A model generated the notes under the pieces. That model did no database searches, was not told the DNA's origin, and was given only the letters and a program-made list of their open reading frames with translations. A program made the position numbers and the translations under genes. Positions 43,290 to 51,461 of a stretch of 64,000 nt of DNA are shown piece after piece; position 1 is the first letter of the stretch, and each line of letters starts with the position of its first letter. Source of the stretch: Streptomyces nojiriensis (GTDB lineage Bacteria; Actinomycetota; Actinomycetes; Streptomycetales; Streptomycetaceae). The stretch is taken from the NCBI RefSeq assembly GCF_017639205.1, contig NZ_CP071139.1, forward strand, positions 1,674,001-1,738,000, given 5' to 3'.

Positions 43290-46200
43290 GTGGCTTACCA
43301 CGAGACCGACCACGAGATCGGCGTGACAGTGGGATCGATCCGGCCACGGCATCACCCACTTGATTCGGCCACACCGTCGATCCCCGGTCCCGGCTCCGCC
43401 GGGCTCCTGGAACGCGACGACGCGCTGGAGCTGCTGGCGGCGGAGACCGATCGGGCCCTGAACGGATCGGGTCGACTGGTCCTGTTCCGCGCGCCCACCG
43501 GCACGGGCCGCAGCGCGCTGCTGGAGGTCGCCGCCGAACAGGGCGCGAAGCTCGGCATGCAGGTCCTGCGGGCCCACGCCTCGGCCGACTGCCCCGGCGC
43601 CCCCCTCGCCCTGGTCCAGCGGCTCCTCGACGCGGAGTCCGATCCCGGCGACCTCCACAGTGACCCGCAGACTCCGAAGCTCTCGAGCCACTCGTCCCGC
43701 CTGTGGCGATTACTGTGCGAGCACGCGGCCGCGTCCCCCCTCCTGATCACCGTGGAGGACGTGCACCTCGCCGACCAGGCCTCCCGGAACTGGCTGACCG
43801 AGGCCGCCCGGCGGCTGACCGGAATGCCGGTCCTCATGGTGGTCACCGAACGAGGGCAGTACGACATCGCCCCGCCCCGAGCGGGCCTCGCGTACTCCTT
43901 GCCCCCCGACACCGTGCGGATGCACGCGCTCGCGCCGCTGAGCCGCTCCGCCGCCGCGGAACTGGTCCGCAGAGCCCTGGGCCCGGACACCAGCGACGCC
44001 TGGCTGGACGGCTGCATACGGGCCGGCGCCGGCAATCCGCTGCTGCTGCGCTCGCTGTTCGACGACCTGCGGGCGGTCTTCCCGTACGGCGCGTCGGACA
44101 GCAGCGGCCCGGAGCCGCGGCTTCCCGAAAGGTGCGCCGAGCTGTACCCGGGGGCGTTCGTCGCGGCTGTCTCGTGGTGGCTGAAGAGCGCGGGGCACGA
44201 AAGCACCCTGGTGGCCCGCGCGCTGGCAGAACTGGAGGGTTCAACTCCGGAACAGGGCGACGAGGGAAGGCAGGAGGACGGCGAACAGGGAGTCGGGGGA
44301 AGCGGGTTCCCCGACGGGGCCGGAACGTCCGACCTCCGCCGGGGGGCCGCCGGCCCCGGCGAGCCCGACCCGGGCCTCGACTTCGTCGGCTTCCTCGCCG
44401 AGCTCACCGGAGCCGATCCTGACCGCGTCGCGGGCTGGGTCGCCGCGATGATCCGGCTCGGGCTGCTGCGCCGCGCCCCCGGCACCGGCGTCCCGCGCTT
44501 CGCGCATCCGCTGCTGCGCGGAGCGGTCCTCGACGGCTGGCCCCGCTCGCACCGGCAGTCTCTGCACCACCGCGCGGCCGAACTGCGCCGACGCCGGGGC
44601 GACGGGGCCGAAGCAGTGGCCGGGCATCTGCTGCGCACCTCCCCCGCCGGCGCGGCCGGAGGGACGGAGCCGCCCGGTGCGGCCGGAGGCGGGGCGCCCG
44701 TCGACAGAGCCCTCCTGGACGCGGCGGCCGAAGCGTCCAGGGCCGGCAGGACCGACGCCGCCGCGCTCTATCTGCGCCGCGCGCTGGACGAACCGCTGCC
44801 GCGCGAGCGACGGTCCGCGGTACTCACCGAACTCGGCGAACTGGAGTTCACCACCCAGCGGACGGGCGGGATACCCCGGCTCGCCGAAGCGCTGCGACTG
44901 CAGGAGCAGACCAGGGGGCGGGTGCTGGCCGCCGTCAACCTGGGCAACGCCCTGGCCAACCAGGGCAGGCCGCACGCCGCGCTCGACGTCCTGCGCGATC
45001 TCGGTCCGCTGGACGCGGAACCCGTCCTCGCCCGTGCCGTCCAGACGGCATCGGCGTTCTTCTCCGACCACGATCCGGAAATCCGCAGGGCCGTCCACAC
45101 CCGGCTGCGCGAACGCGCCGAGCAATCCCCCGACTGGATCAGCCCGGCCCTGCACGCCCTGCTGATCCGCTACAGGGCGGCGGCCGGAGCGCTGTCCGCG
45201 GCGTCGGCCGTGGAACGGATCCGGCAACTGCTGGCCGCCCCGGAGGATCCCCTGCTGGTGCCTTACTTACTGGCCACGGCCGCCGCCGTGGCCCAGTGGG
45301 CCGACGCCTCGGACGATGCCGAACGGCTCGTCAGGGCCGGGCTGACCGAGCACTGGCTGACGCCGCTGCACCCCGTCCACCGCTCCCTGCTCGACTCGCG
45401 GGCGGACACCGCCGCCGCACGCGGCCAGTACCAGTGGCTGCTGGAGGAGACCGCCGACAAGCTGCGGACACCGGCCGACGCGGCTCGTACCGGTGTGAGC
45501 AACCTCCTGGCCCATCGCGTCATCGCACTCGCCGAGCGCGGCCGCGCCGCCGAGGCCGAGCGACTCATCGCCGACATCGATGTCGAGGAAGCGAACGACA
45601 GTGGGGAGCTGAACCGGTTCCTCTACGCGCGCGGCGTTCTGCGTCTTTCCGTGGGCGATCCGGCGGGCGCCCTCGCCGACTTCCGCGAATGCGGCAGGCG
45701 CCAACTCGGCCGCGAAGTGGAGAGCCTCGTCAACACACCGTGGCGCTCGGCCGCCGCCGAATGCCTTCTCCTTCTTGGGGAAACCCCCCAGGCGCTCGCG
45801 CTCGCCGAGGAAGACAGCCGGTACGCCGCCGCGTGGGGCACTCCCCGGGTCCGGGGCCGCGCGATGCGCGTCCTGGGCGCGGCCACCGGCGGCCGACGCG
45901 GTCTCGAACTCACCGCCGAGGCCGTCGGCATCCTGCGCGGCACCTCGCTGGACATCGAGTTGATCCCCGCGCTCGTCACCCACGGCCTCCAGCTCACGGC
46001 CGCCGGGCAGCCCCGCCGGGCCCGCCCGTTGCTCAGGGAGGCCGCGACGGCGGCCGAACGGCTCGGCGCGATCCGGCTGTCGGGCAGCGCGGAACGGGCC
46101 CTGCGCGCCAGCGGCTCCCGCCGCCGGAACACCTCGCTCACCGGCCCGGGTTCGCTGACCGCCGGTGAACGCCGGATCGCGGCACTGGCCGCCGACGGCC

Positions 46201-46346
46201 GTACGAACGCCGAGATCTCCGAGCTTCTGCACCTGGCGCTGCGTACCGTGGAAACCCATCTGACCAGCACGTACCGCAAGCTCGGCATCCGGCGGCGGGT
46301 GGACCTGCGCGCCGTGCTGAGCAGCCATGCGGAAGACCCCGTCTGA
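43290..46346 (+). CDS. Large LuxR (LAL) regulator with two TTA codons
   Basis: A 1,018-aa LAL-type regulator: an ATPase domain (from about residue 35), TPR-like helical repeats (about 480-930) and a C-terminal LuxR domain (about 955-1010; LTAGERRIAALAADGRTNAE, then LALRTVETHLTSTYRKLGI). The P-loop is degenerate, APTGTGRS, with Ala for the first Gly and Arg for the Walker Lys; Walker B is ITVEDVHLAD. In-frame TTA leucine codons at 43710-43712 and 45267-45269 make translation depend on the bldA tRNA, tying it to development. The position matches the large regulator next to the S. coelicolor CIS cluster. It probably controls the eCIS genes (inference). Confidence 0.85.
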   Translation: MAYHETDHEIGVTVGSIRPRHHPLDSATPSIPGPGSAGLLERDDALELLAAETDRALNGSGRLVLFRAPTGTGRSALLEVAAEQGAKLGMQVLRAHASADCPGAPLALVQRLLDAESDPGDLHSDPQTPKLSSHSSRLWRLLCEHAAASPLLITVEDVHLADQASRNWLTEAARRLTGMPVLMVVTERGQYDIAPPRAGLAYSLPPDTVRMHALAPLSRSAAAELVRRALGPDTSDAWLDGCIRAGAGNPLLLRSLFDDLRAVFPYGASDSSGPEPRLPERCAELYPGAFVAAVSWWLKSAGHESTLVARALAELEGSTPEQGDEGRQEDGEQGVGGSGFPDGAGTSDLRRGAAGPGEPDPGLDFVGFLAELTGADPDRVAGWVAAMIRLGLLRRAPGTGVPRFAHPLLRGAVLDGWPRSHRQSLHHRAAELRRRRGDGAEAVAGHLLRTSPAGAAGGTEPPGAAGGGAPVDRALLDAAAEASRAGRTDAAALYLRRALDEPLPRERRSAVLTELGELEFTTQRTGGIPRLAEALRLQEQTRGRVLAAVNLGNALANQGRPHAALDVLRDLGPLDAEPVLARAVQTASAFFSDHDPEIRRAVHTRLRERAEQSPDWISPALHALLIRYRAAAGALSAASAVERIRQLLAAPEDPLLVPYLLATAAAVAQWADASDDAERLVRAGLTEHWLTPLHPVHRSLLDSRADTAAARGQYQWLLEETADKLRTPADAARTGVSNLLAHRVIALAERGRAAEAERLIADIDVEEANDSGELNRFLYARGVLRLSVGDPAGALADFRECGRRQLGREVESLVNTPWRSAAAECLLLLGETPQALALAEEDSRYAAAWGTPRVRGRAMRVLGAATGGRRGLELTAEAVGILRGTSLDIELIPALVTHGLQLTAAGQPRRARPLLREAATAAERLGAIRLSGSAERALRASGSRRRNTSLTGPGSLTAGERRIAALAADGRTNAEISELLHLALRTVETHLTSTYRKLGIRRRVDLRAVLSSHAEDPV

Positions 46347-46522
46347 GCCGGGGGCGGAGGGTCCGGAGGCCGAGGGGTCCGAGCGGCGCATCGAGCGCGG
46401 ACGTTGCCCTTACGGCCCTCCCGTCCACCCGGACCCCCCGCGACTCTGCCCTCACGGACCTTTCGCTCCCGCCGCGGTGCGGGTGACCATTCCTGATCGG
46501 GCGTCGAGTGGCGAGGAGCACC

Positions 46523-48706
46523 GTGCGCGCATACAAGACACAGGCCGAGCAGTCCGCTGGCCGCAAGAGCGGCGGACGCACGGAGAGACCGCGTACGCTC
46601 GCGCAGCGCGTCCTGACGCTCCAGCGTTCGGTGGGAAACGCGAACGTGAGCCGCGCCATCGAGGAAGAACAGCACGAGCACGGCACCGGCTGCGGTCACG
46701 ACCGGCCGTCCGCCGAGCAGCCGCTCGCCGACCAGGCGCCCGTCCATCAGGCCTCCGCCGACCAGTCGTCCGTGGCCGACGCCGTTCGCTCCCCGGGGCG
46801 CCCGCTGGACCCGCGTCTCCTGGCGAGGGCGGAGCAGGGCTACGGCATGTCCTTCCGACACGTGCGCGTCCACAGCGACCCGGTCGCACAGCGCTCCGCG
46901 ATGGCGCTCGGCGCCCGCGCCTACACCACCGGCAGCGACATCGTCGTCGGCCCGCAGGGCACGGACGACGAGACGATGTTCCACGAACTCGACCACGTCC
47001 GACAGCAGTCCCTGGGCTCCGTCCCCGGGACCGACAACGGGGCGGGAGTGAAGCTCTCCCACCAGGACGACCCGTTCGAGCGCCACGCCACGGCGAACGG
47101 CAGACGCATGGCCCAGGGCGCCATGCCCGACCTGTCGGGCCCGGGATCCGGTGTCTCCGCACCGGCCTCCGCGCCCGTGCGGACCGGTGGTGGGATCTCG
47201 GTGGCCCGCGCGCGGTCCACCGATGGCAGGAAGATGTATCCGAGCGACCAGAACCAGATGTTCGAGATCGCGACCGCACGCGGTTCGGTCATGGGCCGGT
47301 ACGTCAGGGCCTCGTCGGACGGCGTGATGCACATCTTCGATACCACCGAACAGGGGCGCATATCGGTGTACCCCGACCAGATCATCGGCGTCCGGCCCAC
47401 GGTGGGCAACCTGCACCCGCCGGGCCAGGTCCGCCCGCCCGAGGAAAACCTGCACGACCGCAGCCAGCTCCTCATGTCCGAGGCCGACCTGTCGGGGGTG
47501 CGGGCGCGGCTGCGCAAGAACCCGCGCGAGGCGGCCAGGACCGCCGTCACCACGTTCGAGGAGCAGCCCGACTACCAGCAGTACGCGGCCAACCGCGAGG
47601 ATCTGCGGCGCCTGAACGTCCCCGTCATCAACGGTGTCGACATGAGAGCGCCCAAGGCCGCCGATCTCGTCCGCAAGCTCGCCCCCAACGCCAACGTGCA
47701 CGTCCAGATGCCGCGCACGGGACGAGAGGCGGGCTACTCCACCCAAAAGCTCGTCAGAGACACCATCAAGCTTCCCAAGACCGCCGACCGGCCCGATGTG
47801 ACGGTGAGCCAGACCCTGCCCCATCCGTCCATGTACGGGAAGGAGTCGACGCACAACAGCTTCTACGGGGTGTTGAACCGAAAGGCCGTGCCGGAGGGCA
47901 TGACGTACGCGGGAGGCGTCTCCGACGAGGACGCGGACCTGGAGGAACACGGCTACGGTCACCGGCAGACCACGAAGGACAAGGGGGCCGACGTGGCCGC
48001 CCGCCGGAAGACGTACCGGTTCAAGGCGGCCTCGCGCAGCGAGAGCCCCGAGGAGGAGGACGGCCCCCCTTCGTACCGCAGCAGGAGCAAGAGCAGGAGC
48101 CGCGTCAGCGAGACTCCCGCCCCCGCTCCCGCCCCTCGGCGCAGGTCGAGCCGCCCACCGCTGAGCAGGTCGGGCCGCCCTCCCGCCGCCGCCCCCGTCA
48201 ACTACGCCGCGCCGGAGTACGAGGACGACCATCCCGTCAGCAGTCAGATCCCCAGCCGCAGCCAGTCGCGCCATCGCGGCGGCGGCCACCACTACGCCGT
48301 CGACTCCGGGGACGAGGGGGCGCGCTCCGGCAGGAGGAGTCGCCGCGGCTCGGTCAGCATCGAAGGCGCCTACGCGTACGGAGGCGGCCCCACCGAACCC
48401 GCACCGCCGCCCGAGCGGGAACGGGAGCGCGGGCGCCACCGGACGTCGAGCCGGGCACCGGACAGCCGCAGGTCGAGCAGTCGCGCCGTGGACACGAGGA
48501 ACGCCTTCTTCGGCGCCCCCGCCGAACCCGCGCCGCAGCGGGAGCGCGACCGCAGCCGCCGCCCCTCGTCCAGCCAGATGGCCTTCTTCACGGACAGCGG
48601 TCGCCCCACCGTCGTTCCCACCAGCTACGCGGAATCCGACGTCGAGGAAGACCTCTACGCCCCTGCGCCGAAGCGCAGCCGCAGCCGCAGCCGCCGGCCC
48701 AGATGA
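46523..48706 (+). CDS. eCIS core domain (DUF4157) protein with Arg/Ser-rich tail, candidate cargo
   Basis: A 727-aa protein; GTG 46508 would give 732 aa, but GAGGAG four bases before GTG 46523 favours the latter. The N-terminus carries QRVLTLQRSVGNANVSRAIE and then the DUF4157 domain: YGMSFRHVRVHSDP, ALGARAYTTGSDIVVG and TMFHELDHVRQQ, an HExxH metallopeptidase-like site near residues 154-158. A middle section (about 170-500) with FEIATARGSVMGRYVRASSD and HPSMYGKESTHNSFYGVLNR matches nothing I know. The last 220 residues are Arg/Ser/Pro/Glu-rich with RS dipeptides (YRSRSKSRSRVSETP; KRSRSRSRRPR). DUF4157 is a known marker of eCIS-delivered toxins, so this is the likeliest payload. Confidence 0.78.
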   Translation: MRAYKTQAEQSAGRKSGGRTERPRTLAQRVLTLQRSVGNANVSRAIEEEQHEHGTGCGHDRPSAEQPLADQAPVHQASADQSSVADAVRSPGRPLDPRLLARAEQGYGMSFRHVRVHSDPVAQRSAMALGARAYTTGSDIVVGPQGTDDETMFHELDHVRQQSLGSVPGTDNGAGVKLSHQDDPFERHATANGRRMAQGAMPDLSGPGSGVSAPASAPVRTGGGISVARARSTDGRKMYPSDQNQMFEIATARGSVMGRYVRASSDGVMHIFDTTEQGRISVYPDQIIGVRPTVGNLHPPGQVRPPEENLHDRSQLLMSEADLSGVRARLRKNPREAARTAVTTFEEQPDYQQYAANREDLRRLNVPVINGVDMRAPKAADLVRKLAPNANVHVQMPRTGREAGYSTQKLVRDTIKLPKTADRPDVTVSQTLPHPSMYGKESTHNSFYGVLNRKAVPEGMTYAGGVSDEDADLEEHGYGHRQTTKDKGADVAARRKTYRFKAASRSESPEEEDGPPSYRSRSKSRSRVSETPAPAPAPRRRSSRPPLSRSGRPPAAAPVNYAAPEYEDDHPVSSQIPSRSQSRHRGGGHHYAVDSGDEGARSGRRSRRGSVSIEGAYAYGGGPTEPAPPPERERERGRHRTSSRAPDSRRSSSRAVDTRNAFFGAPAEPAPQRERDRSRRPSSSQMAFFTDSGRPTVVPTSYAESDVEEDLYAPAPKRSRSRSRRPR

Positions 48707-49080
48707 GGGAGGAACCACGACCGGTCGGGAAAGGCAAACCCCGCCTCACTGGGCACCGTCCGCGCGAAGTCCGCGTCGGTGATCCGGTCGGTGGCGTCCG
48801 CGGGAGCGAAGGCGTAGCCGCCCGTCGGCTCCCCGTCGGCGAATTCGCCCGACGGGCTCGGCACCGCCCAGCGGAGGCCCTCGGGCGCGGACGCCCTCAA
48901 GGCCTCGGTTCCGGCGCCGTGGCCGACGTAGAACGCCCGCCACTCCTGCGGATGGTCCGGTGTGTCCATCAGCGGCGCCCCGGCCGCTGTGGGCAGTACG
49001 GAGGCCAGCCCGACGGATACCAGGCGCCGCACCCCGGATCCCTCAGCCAGGCGGTGTTCGTCGTCGATCTCCGCGGTCAA
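48655..49080 (-). CDS. Hypothetical protein, convergent with the candidate cargo gene
   Basis: An open frame of up to 141 aa with high third-position GC and protein-like content (DTPDHPQEWRAFYVGHGAGT, then EALRASAPEGLRWAVPSPSG, and a SEAGFAFPDRSWFLPHLGRR end). It overlaps the 3' end of the DUF4157 gene by 52 bp. The start is unclear: TTG 49080 is weak, while GTG 49032 with GAGGGA upstream is better. Family unknown. An immunity role is conceivable from position only, but the opposite orientation argues against co-expression. It could also be a gene remnant. Confidence 0.45.
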   Translation of the reverse strand: MTAEIDDEHRLAEGSGVRRLVSVGLASVLPTAAGAPLMDTPDHPQEWRAFYVGHGAGTEALRASAPEGLRWAVPSPSGEFADGEPTGGYAFAPADATDRITDADFARTVPSEAGFAFPDRSWFLPHLGRRLRLRLRFGAGA

Positions 49081-49301
49081 TGGACCGTACTGACACGTTC
49101 ACGGCACGAATGGCGTATGGCCAGTGAGTCGACTCTTCAGTCAATCCCGCGTGAATCGCGTCGTGGACAGCCTCTCGCCAGGCTTCCGTGGTGATGCAGG
49201 TCGTCGAGCCGCCGGTCGGTGCCCAGGCCGCCCACAGCGCCGGGGTGCCTTGCTTGGGACACGAGTCGGCGGCATCCGCGGGACTGCGGCCATGCCTCTG
49301 G

Positions 49302-50336
49302 TCACGCGCTTTCGGCCGGCCCGCGGCCCGGCGGGTGCCGGTTCGGCGAGGGCGGGGCTGCTCCGGTCGAGCGGGCGTATTCGGTGGGAGTCTGACCGTA
49401 GTGCTTCTTGAACGCTCGGGTGAAGTGACTGCCGTCCGCGAACTGCCAGTGTGCGGCGAGTTCCGAAATACTCAGGCGCCCTGACGGCGCGACAAGGGCG
49501 AGCCGGGCCTCGTGCAGTCGCCGGTGGCGGATGTATGCGGTCACCTGCTCACCCACCGCGGCGAACGCCCGGTGCAGCGTACGGACGGAGACGTTGAGTT
49601 CGCGGGCGAGCATCGCCGGAGAAAGGTCGGGGTCGGCGAGACGACGGTCCGCGAGGTCCTTGGCCGCCTGGGTGAGCGCGGGAGCCAACCGGGGTTCTAC
49701 GTCGTCGAACCGGCCCTTCGCCACCGCCTTGGTCAGCTCGATCAGGGTGCCTTGGGCAGCTGCCACACCGGCCGGGCCGAGGTCGGCCACGGTTGTGTGA
49801 ATCATGTCGGTAAGGGCCGTCAGCAAGCGCATCTCGGCCGAGTCCGCCGGCCCGGTGATGACCCGGGTCCCGAGCAGGGGTTTGAGCTCGCCGGGGGGCA
49901 GGACGAGGAACTTCGCCGTGAGGTGCGCCGTCGTCTCGAAGGCCGTCAGGCGTCCGAGGTGCCGGACGAGGAACTGCCCGGCCGACACGGTCTGGTCGCC
50001 GTACGCGGGCGGGCCGCCCAGAGTCCATGCACCGCGCCGCACGACGTACATGGCCACCAGATCCTGATCGCCGCCCGGGACGTCCGCGGTCCGGGTTGCC
50101 GACGCGGCGTGAAGATCGGCGATCGCCGCGCCGTGCACCTTGGCCACGTTGCCCTTGACCCGGAAGTCGCCGATCGTGTCCGGGCTGAAGGCCGGCAGTT
50201 GGAAGACATCGTCGCCGACCTGCGTCTCCCACCCGCGCCGGAAGACGTCGAGTCCCCGCGGTGCGAAGCCCGGGGCGGTCGAGTCCACTGCGAACACCCC
50301 GCGCGCGCCGTCGACCTCCGCACCAGTACCGTGCAT
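49302..50336 (-). CDS. AraC-family transcriptional regulator
   Basis: A 344-aa regulator of the AraC/cupin-like ligand-binding group. The N-terminal beta region includes DLVAMYVVRRGAWTLGG and the C-terminal double helix-turn-helix spans about residues 215-320: LSPAMLARELNVSVRTLHRA, then FADGSHFTRAFKKHYGQTPT, then EYARS. The ATG at 50336 covers the complete ligand domain. Its target is not evident; the nearest downstream gene on the strand is the hypothetical gene at 48655-49080. Confidence 0.87.
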   Translation of the reverse strand: MHGTGAEVDGARGVFAVDSTAPGFAPRGLDVFRRGWETQVGDDVFQLPAFSPDTIGDFRVKGNVAKVHGAAIADLHAASATRTADVPGGDQDLVAMYVVRRGAWTLGGPPAYGDQTVSAGQFLVRHLGRLTAFETTAHLTAKFLVLPPGELKPLLGTRVITGPADSAEMRLLTALTDMIHTTVADLGPAGVAAAQGTLIELTKAVAKGRFDDVEPRLAPALTQAAKDLADRRLADPDLSPAMLARELNVSVRTLHRAFAAVGEQVTAYIRHRRLHEARLALVAPSGRLSISELAAHWQFADGSHFTRAFKKHYGQTPTEYARSTGAAPPSPNRHPPGRGPAESA

Positions 50337-50822
50337 CCCTCTCCGATCCTCGTATTCATTGCTTCAACGCCATCCTGTGGTGATCGTGTTCCGCAGGACG
50401 CCGCCATGACTCATGTGGACACCGTGCCAATCTTCCTATAGACGGCTCGCATTGCTGCGGTCGAGAGGCAGAGCCGATGTTTCTGGACCGGCGAGATGAG
50501 CTGATCGCCTGAGTACGCGCCGCGGTGGGCCGTTGTGGCAGGTACGGCATCAAGCCGGGCTCGCCTCGCGGTCACGGAAGCCGGCCGCCGGCGCCGGTGC
50601 GAAGCACCGACTGTCGTTCGCGACCGGCTCCGGCGCGGGCCGCCCCCTCACCGATGAGCCGTTCGAAGGGGTTCAGCCGCAGCCGAATGCGGGCGTCTTC
50701 CAGCGAGCGGGCCATGCCGATCGTGCTTGCCAAGCCGTCTCGGCCAAGATCAGCCTGTCGCACGGGGAACCCGTTCGTGCCGGTGCCGGCTCCGGTGACC
50801 TGCAGCGTGCGCGGCTCGACGG
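50337..50822. other. 486-bp gap between AraC gene and F420-reductase-type gene
   Basis: No complete gene. On the minus strand about 50580-50822 reads with strong coding-like third positions (for example IGMARSLEDARIRLRLNPFE, RLIGEG), but this segment lacks a start and recognised family and directly follows the stop of the upstream gene. It may be a leftover gene piece. The right half of the AraC promoter lies at 50337-50450 and is AT-richer. Confidence 0.35.
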
Positions 50823-51419
50823 TCAGCGGGCGATCGAGATCGCGAAGGGGGTGAATCCGATGGACCGGATGACGTGCGGGACGAACAGGATCGCGGCCTC
50901 CGTGGCGCGGGCCGTCTGGATCCCGCCGAGATCGGTGATCCATTCCTTGTGCCAGCCGAGGTCGACGAGCAGTTCACGGACGGTCTGCTTGGCCAGCGGG
51001 TCCTCGCCTGAGAGGAAGGCGGTTGGCGTCTGGGTGAGCGTGGCCGGCGCGGTCATCACCGGGAAGAGCATGGTGTTGAGCGTCTTGACGACATGCGTTT
51101 CGGGCAGTGCTTCCTGGAGCTGTTCGGCGAGGCTCGAGCCGGGGTAGATGAGGTCGGCGGGGAGTCCGTCCGGTCCGTCGGTGGTGGCGTTGGAGACGTC
51201 CACGAGGATCTTGTCGTGCAGCTCTTCGCGCAGGGCGGCGAGACGTTCGAGGGAGCCGGCGCCCGGGGTGGCGTTGATGACGATCCGGGCCGTCCGGGCG
51301 GCATTGGCGGCGGCGCCCGGCGCGCGGTCCGCCACCGTCACCTCGTGTCCGGCCCGGGTGAGGGCTGCGGCCAGATTGCCGCCGACGCGGCCGTTTCCGA
51401 GAACTGCGATCGTGGTCAT
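50823..51419 (-). CDS. F420-dependent NADP reductase-type oxidoreductase
   Basis: A 198-aa Rossmann protein of the NADPH-dependent F420 reductase/6PGDH-like group: MTTIAVLGNGRVGGNLAAAL binds the dinucleotide, ARIVINATPGAGSL and KILVDVSNATTDGPDG follow, and HVVKTLNTMLFPVMTAP is the substrate loop with the family's V-K-x-x-N-T. It probably oxidises or reduces a small substrate with NADP. It follows an IMPase-like gene by 42 bp in the same direction, so they form an operon. Confidence 0.83.
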   Translation of the reverse strand: MTTIAVLGNGRVGGNLAAALTRAGHEVTVADRAPGAAANAARTARIVINATPGAGSLERLAALREELHDKILVDVSNATTDGPDGLPADLIYPGSSLAEQLQEALPETHVVKTLNTMLFPVMTAPATLTQTPTAFLSGEDPLAKQTVRELLVDLGWHKEWITDLGGIQTARATEAAILFVPHVIRSIGFTPFAISIAR

Positions 51420-51461
51420 GATGATGTGGTCCTTGCGTGGGTGCGGTTGTGGTGTGCGGGG

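Noticed and set aside
45623..48718. 1,031-aa open frame antisense to the LAL and DUF4157 genes
   Set aside because: It spans two well-supported opposite genes and their intergenic space; composition artefact.
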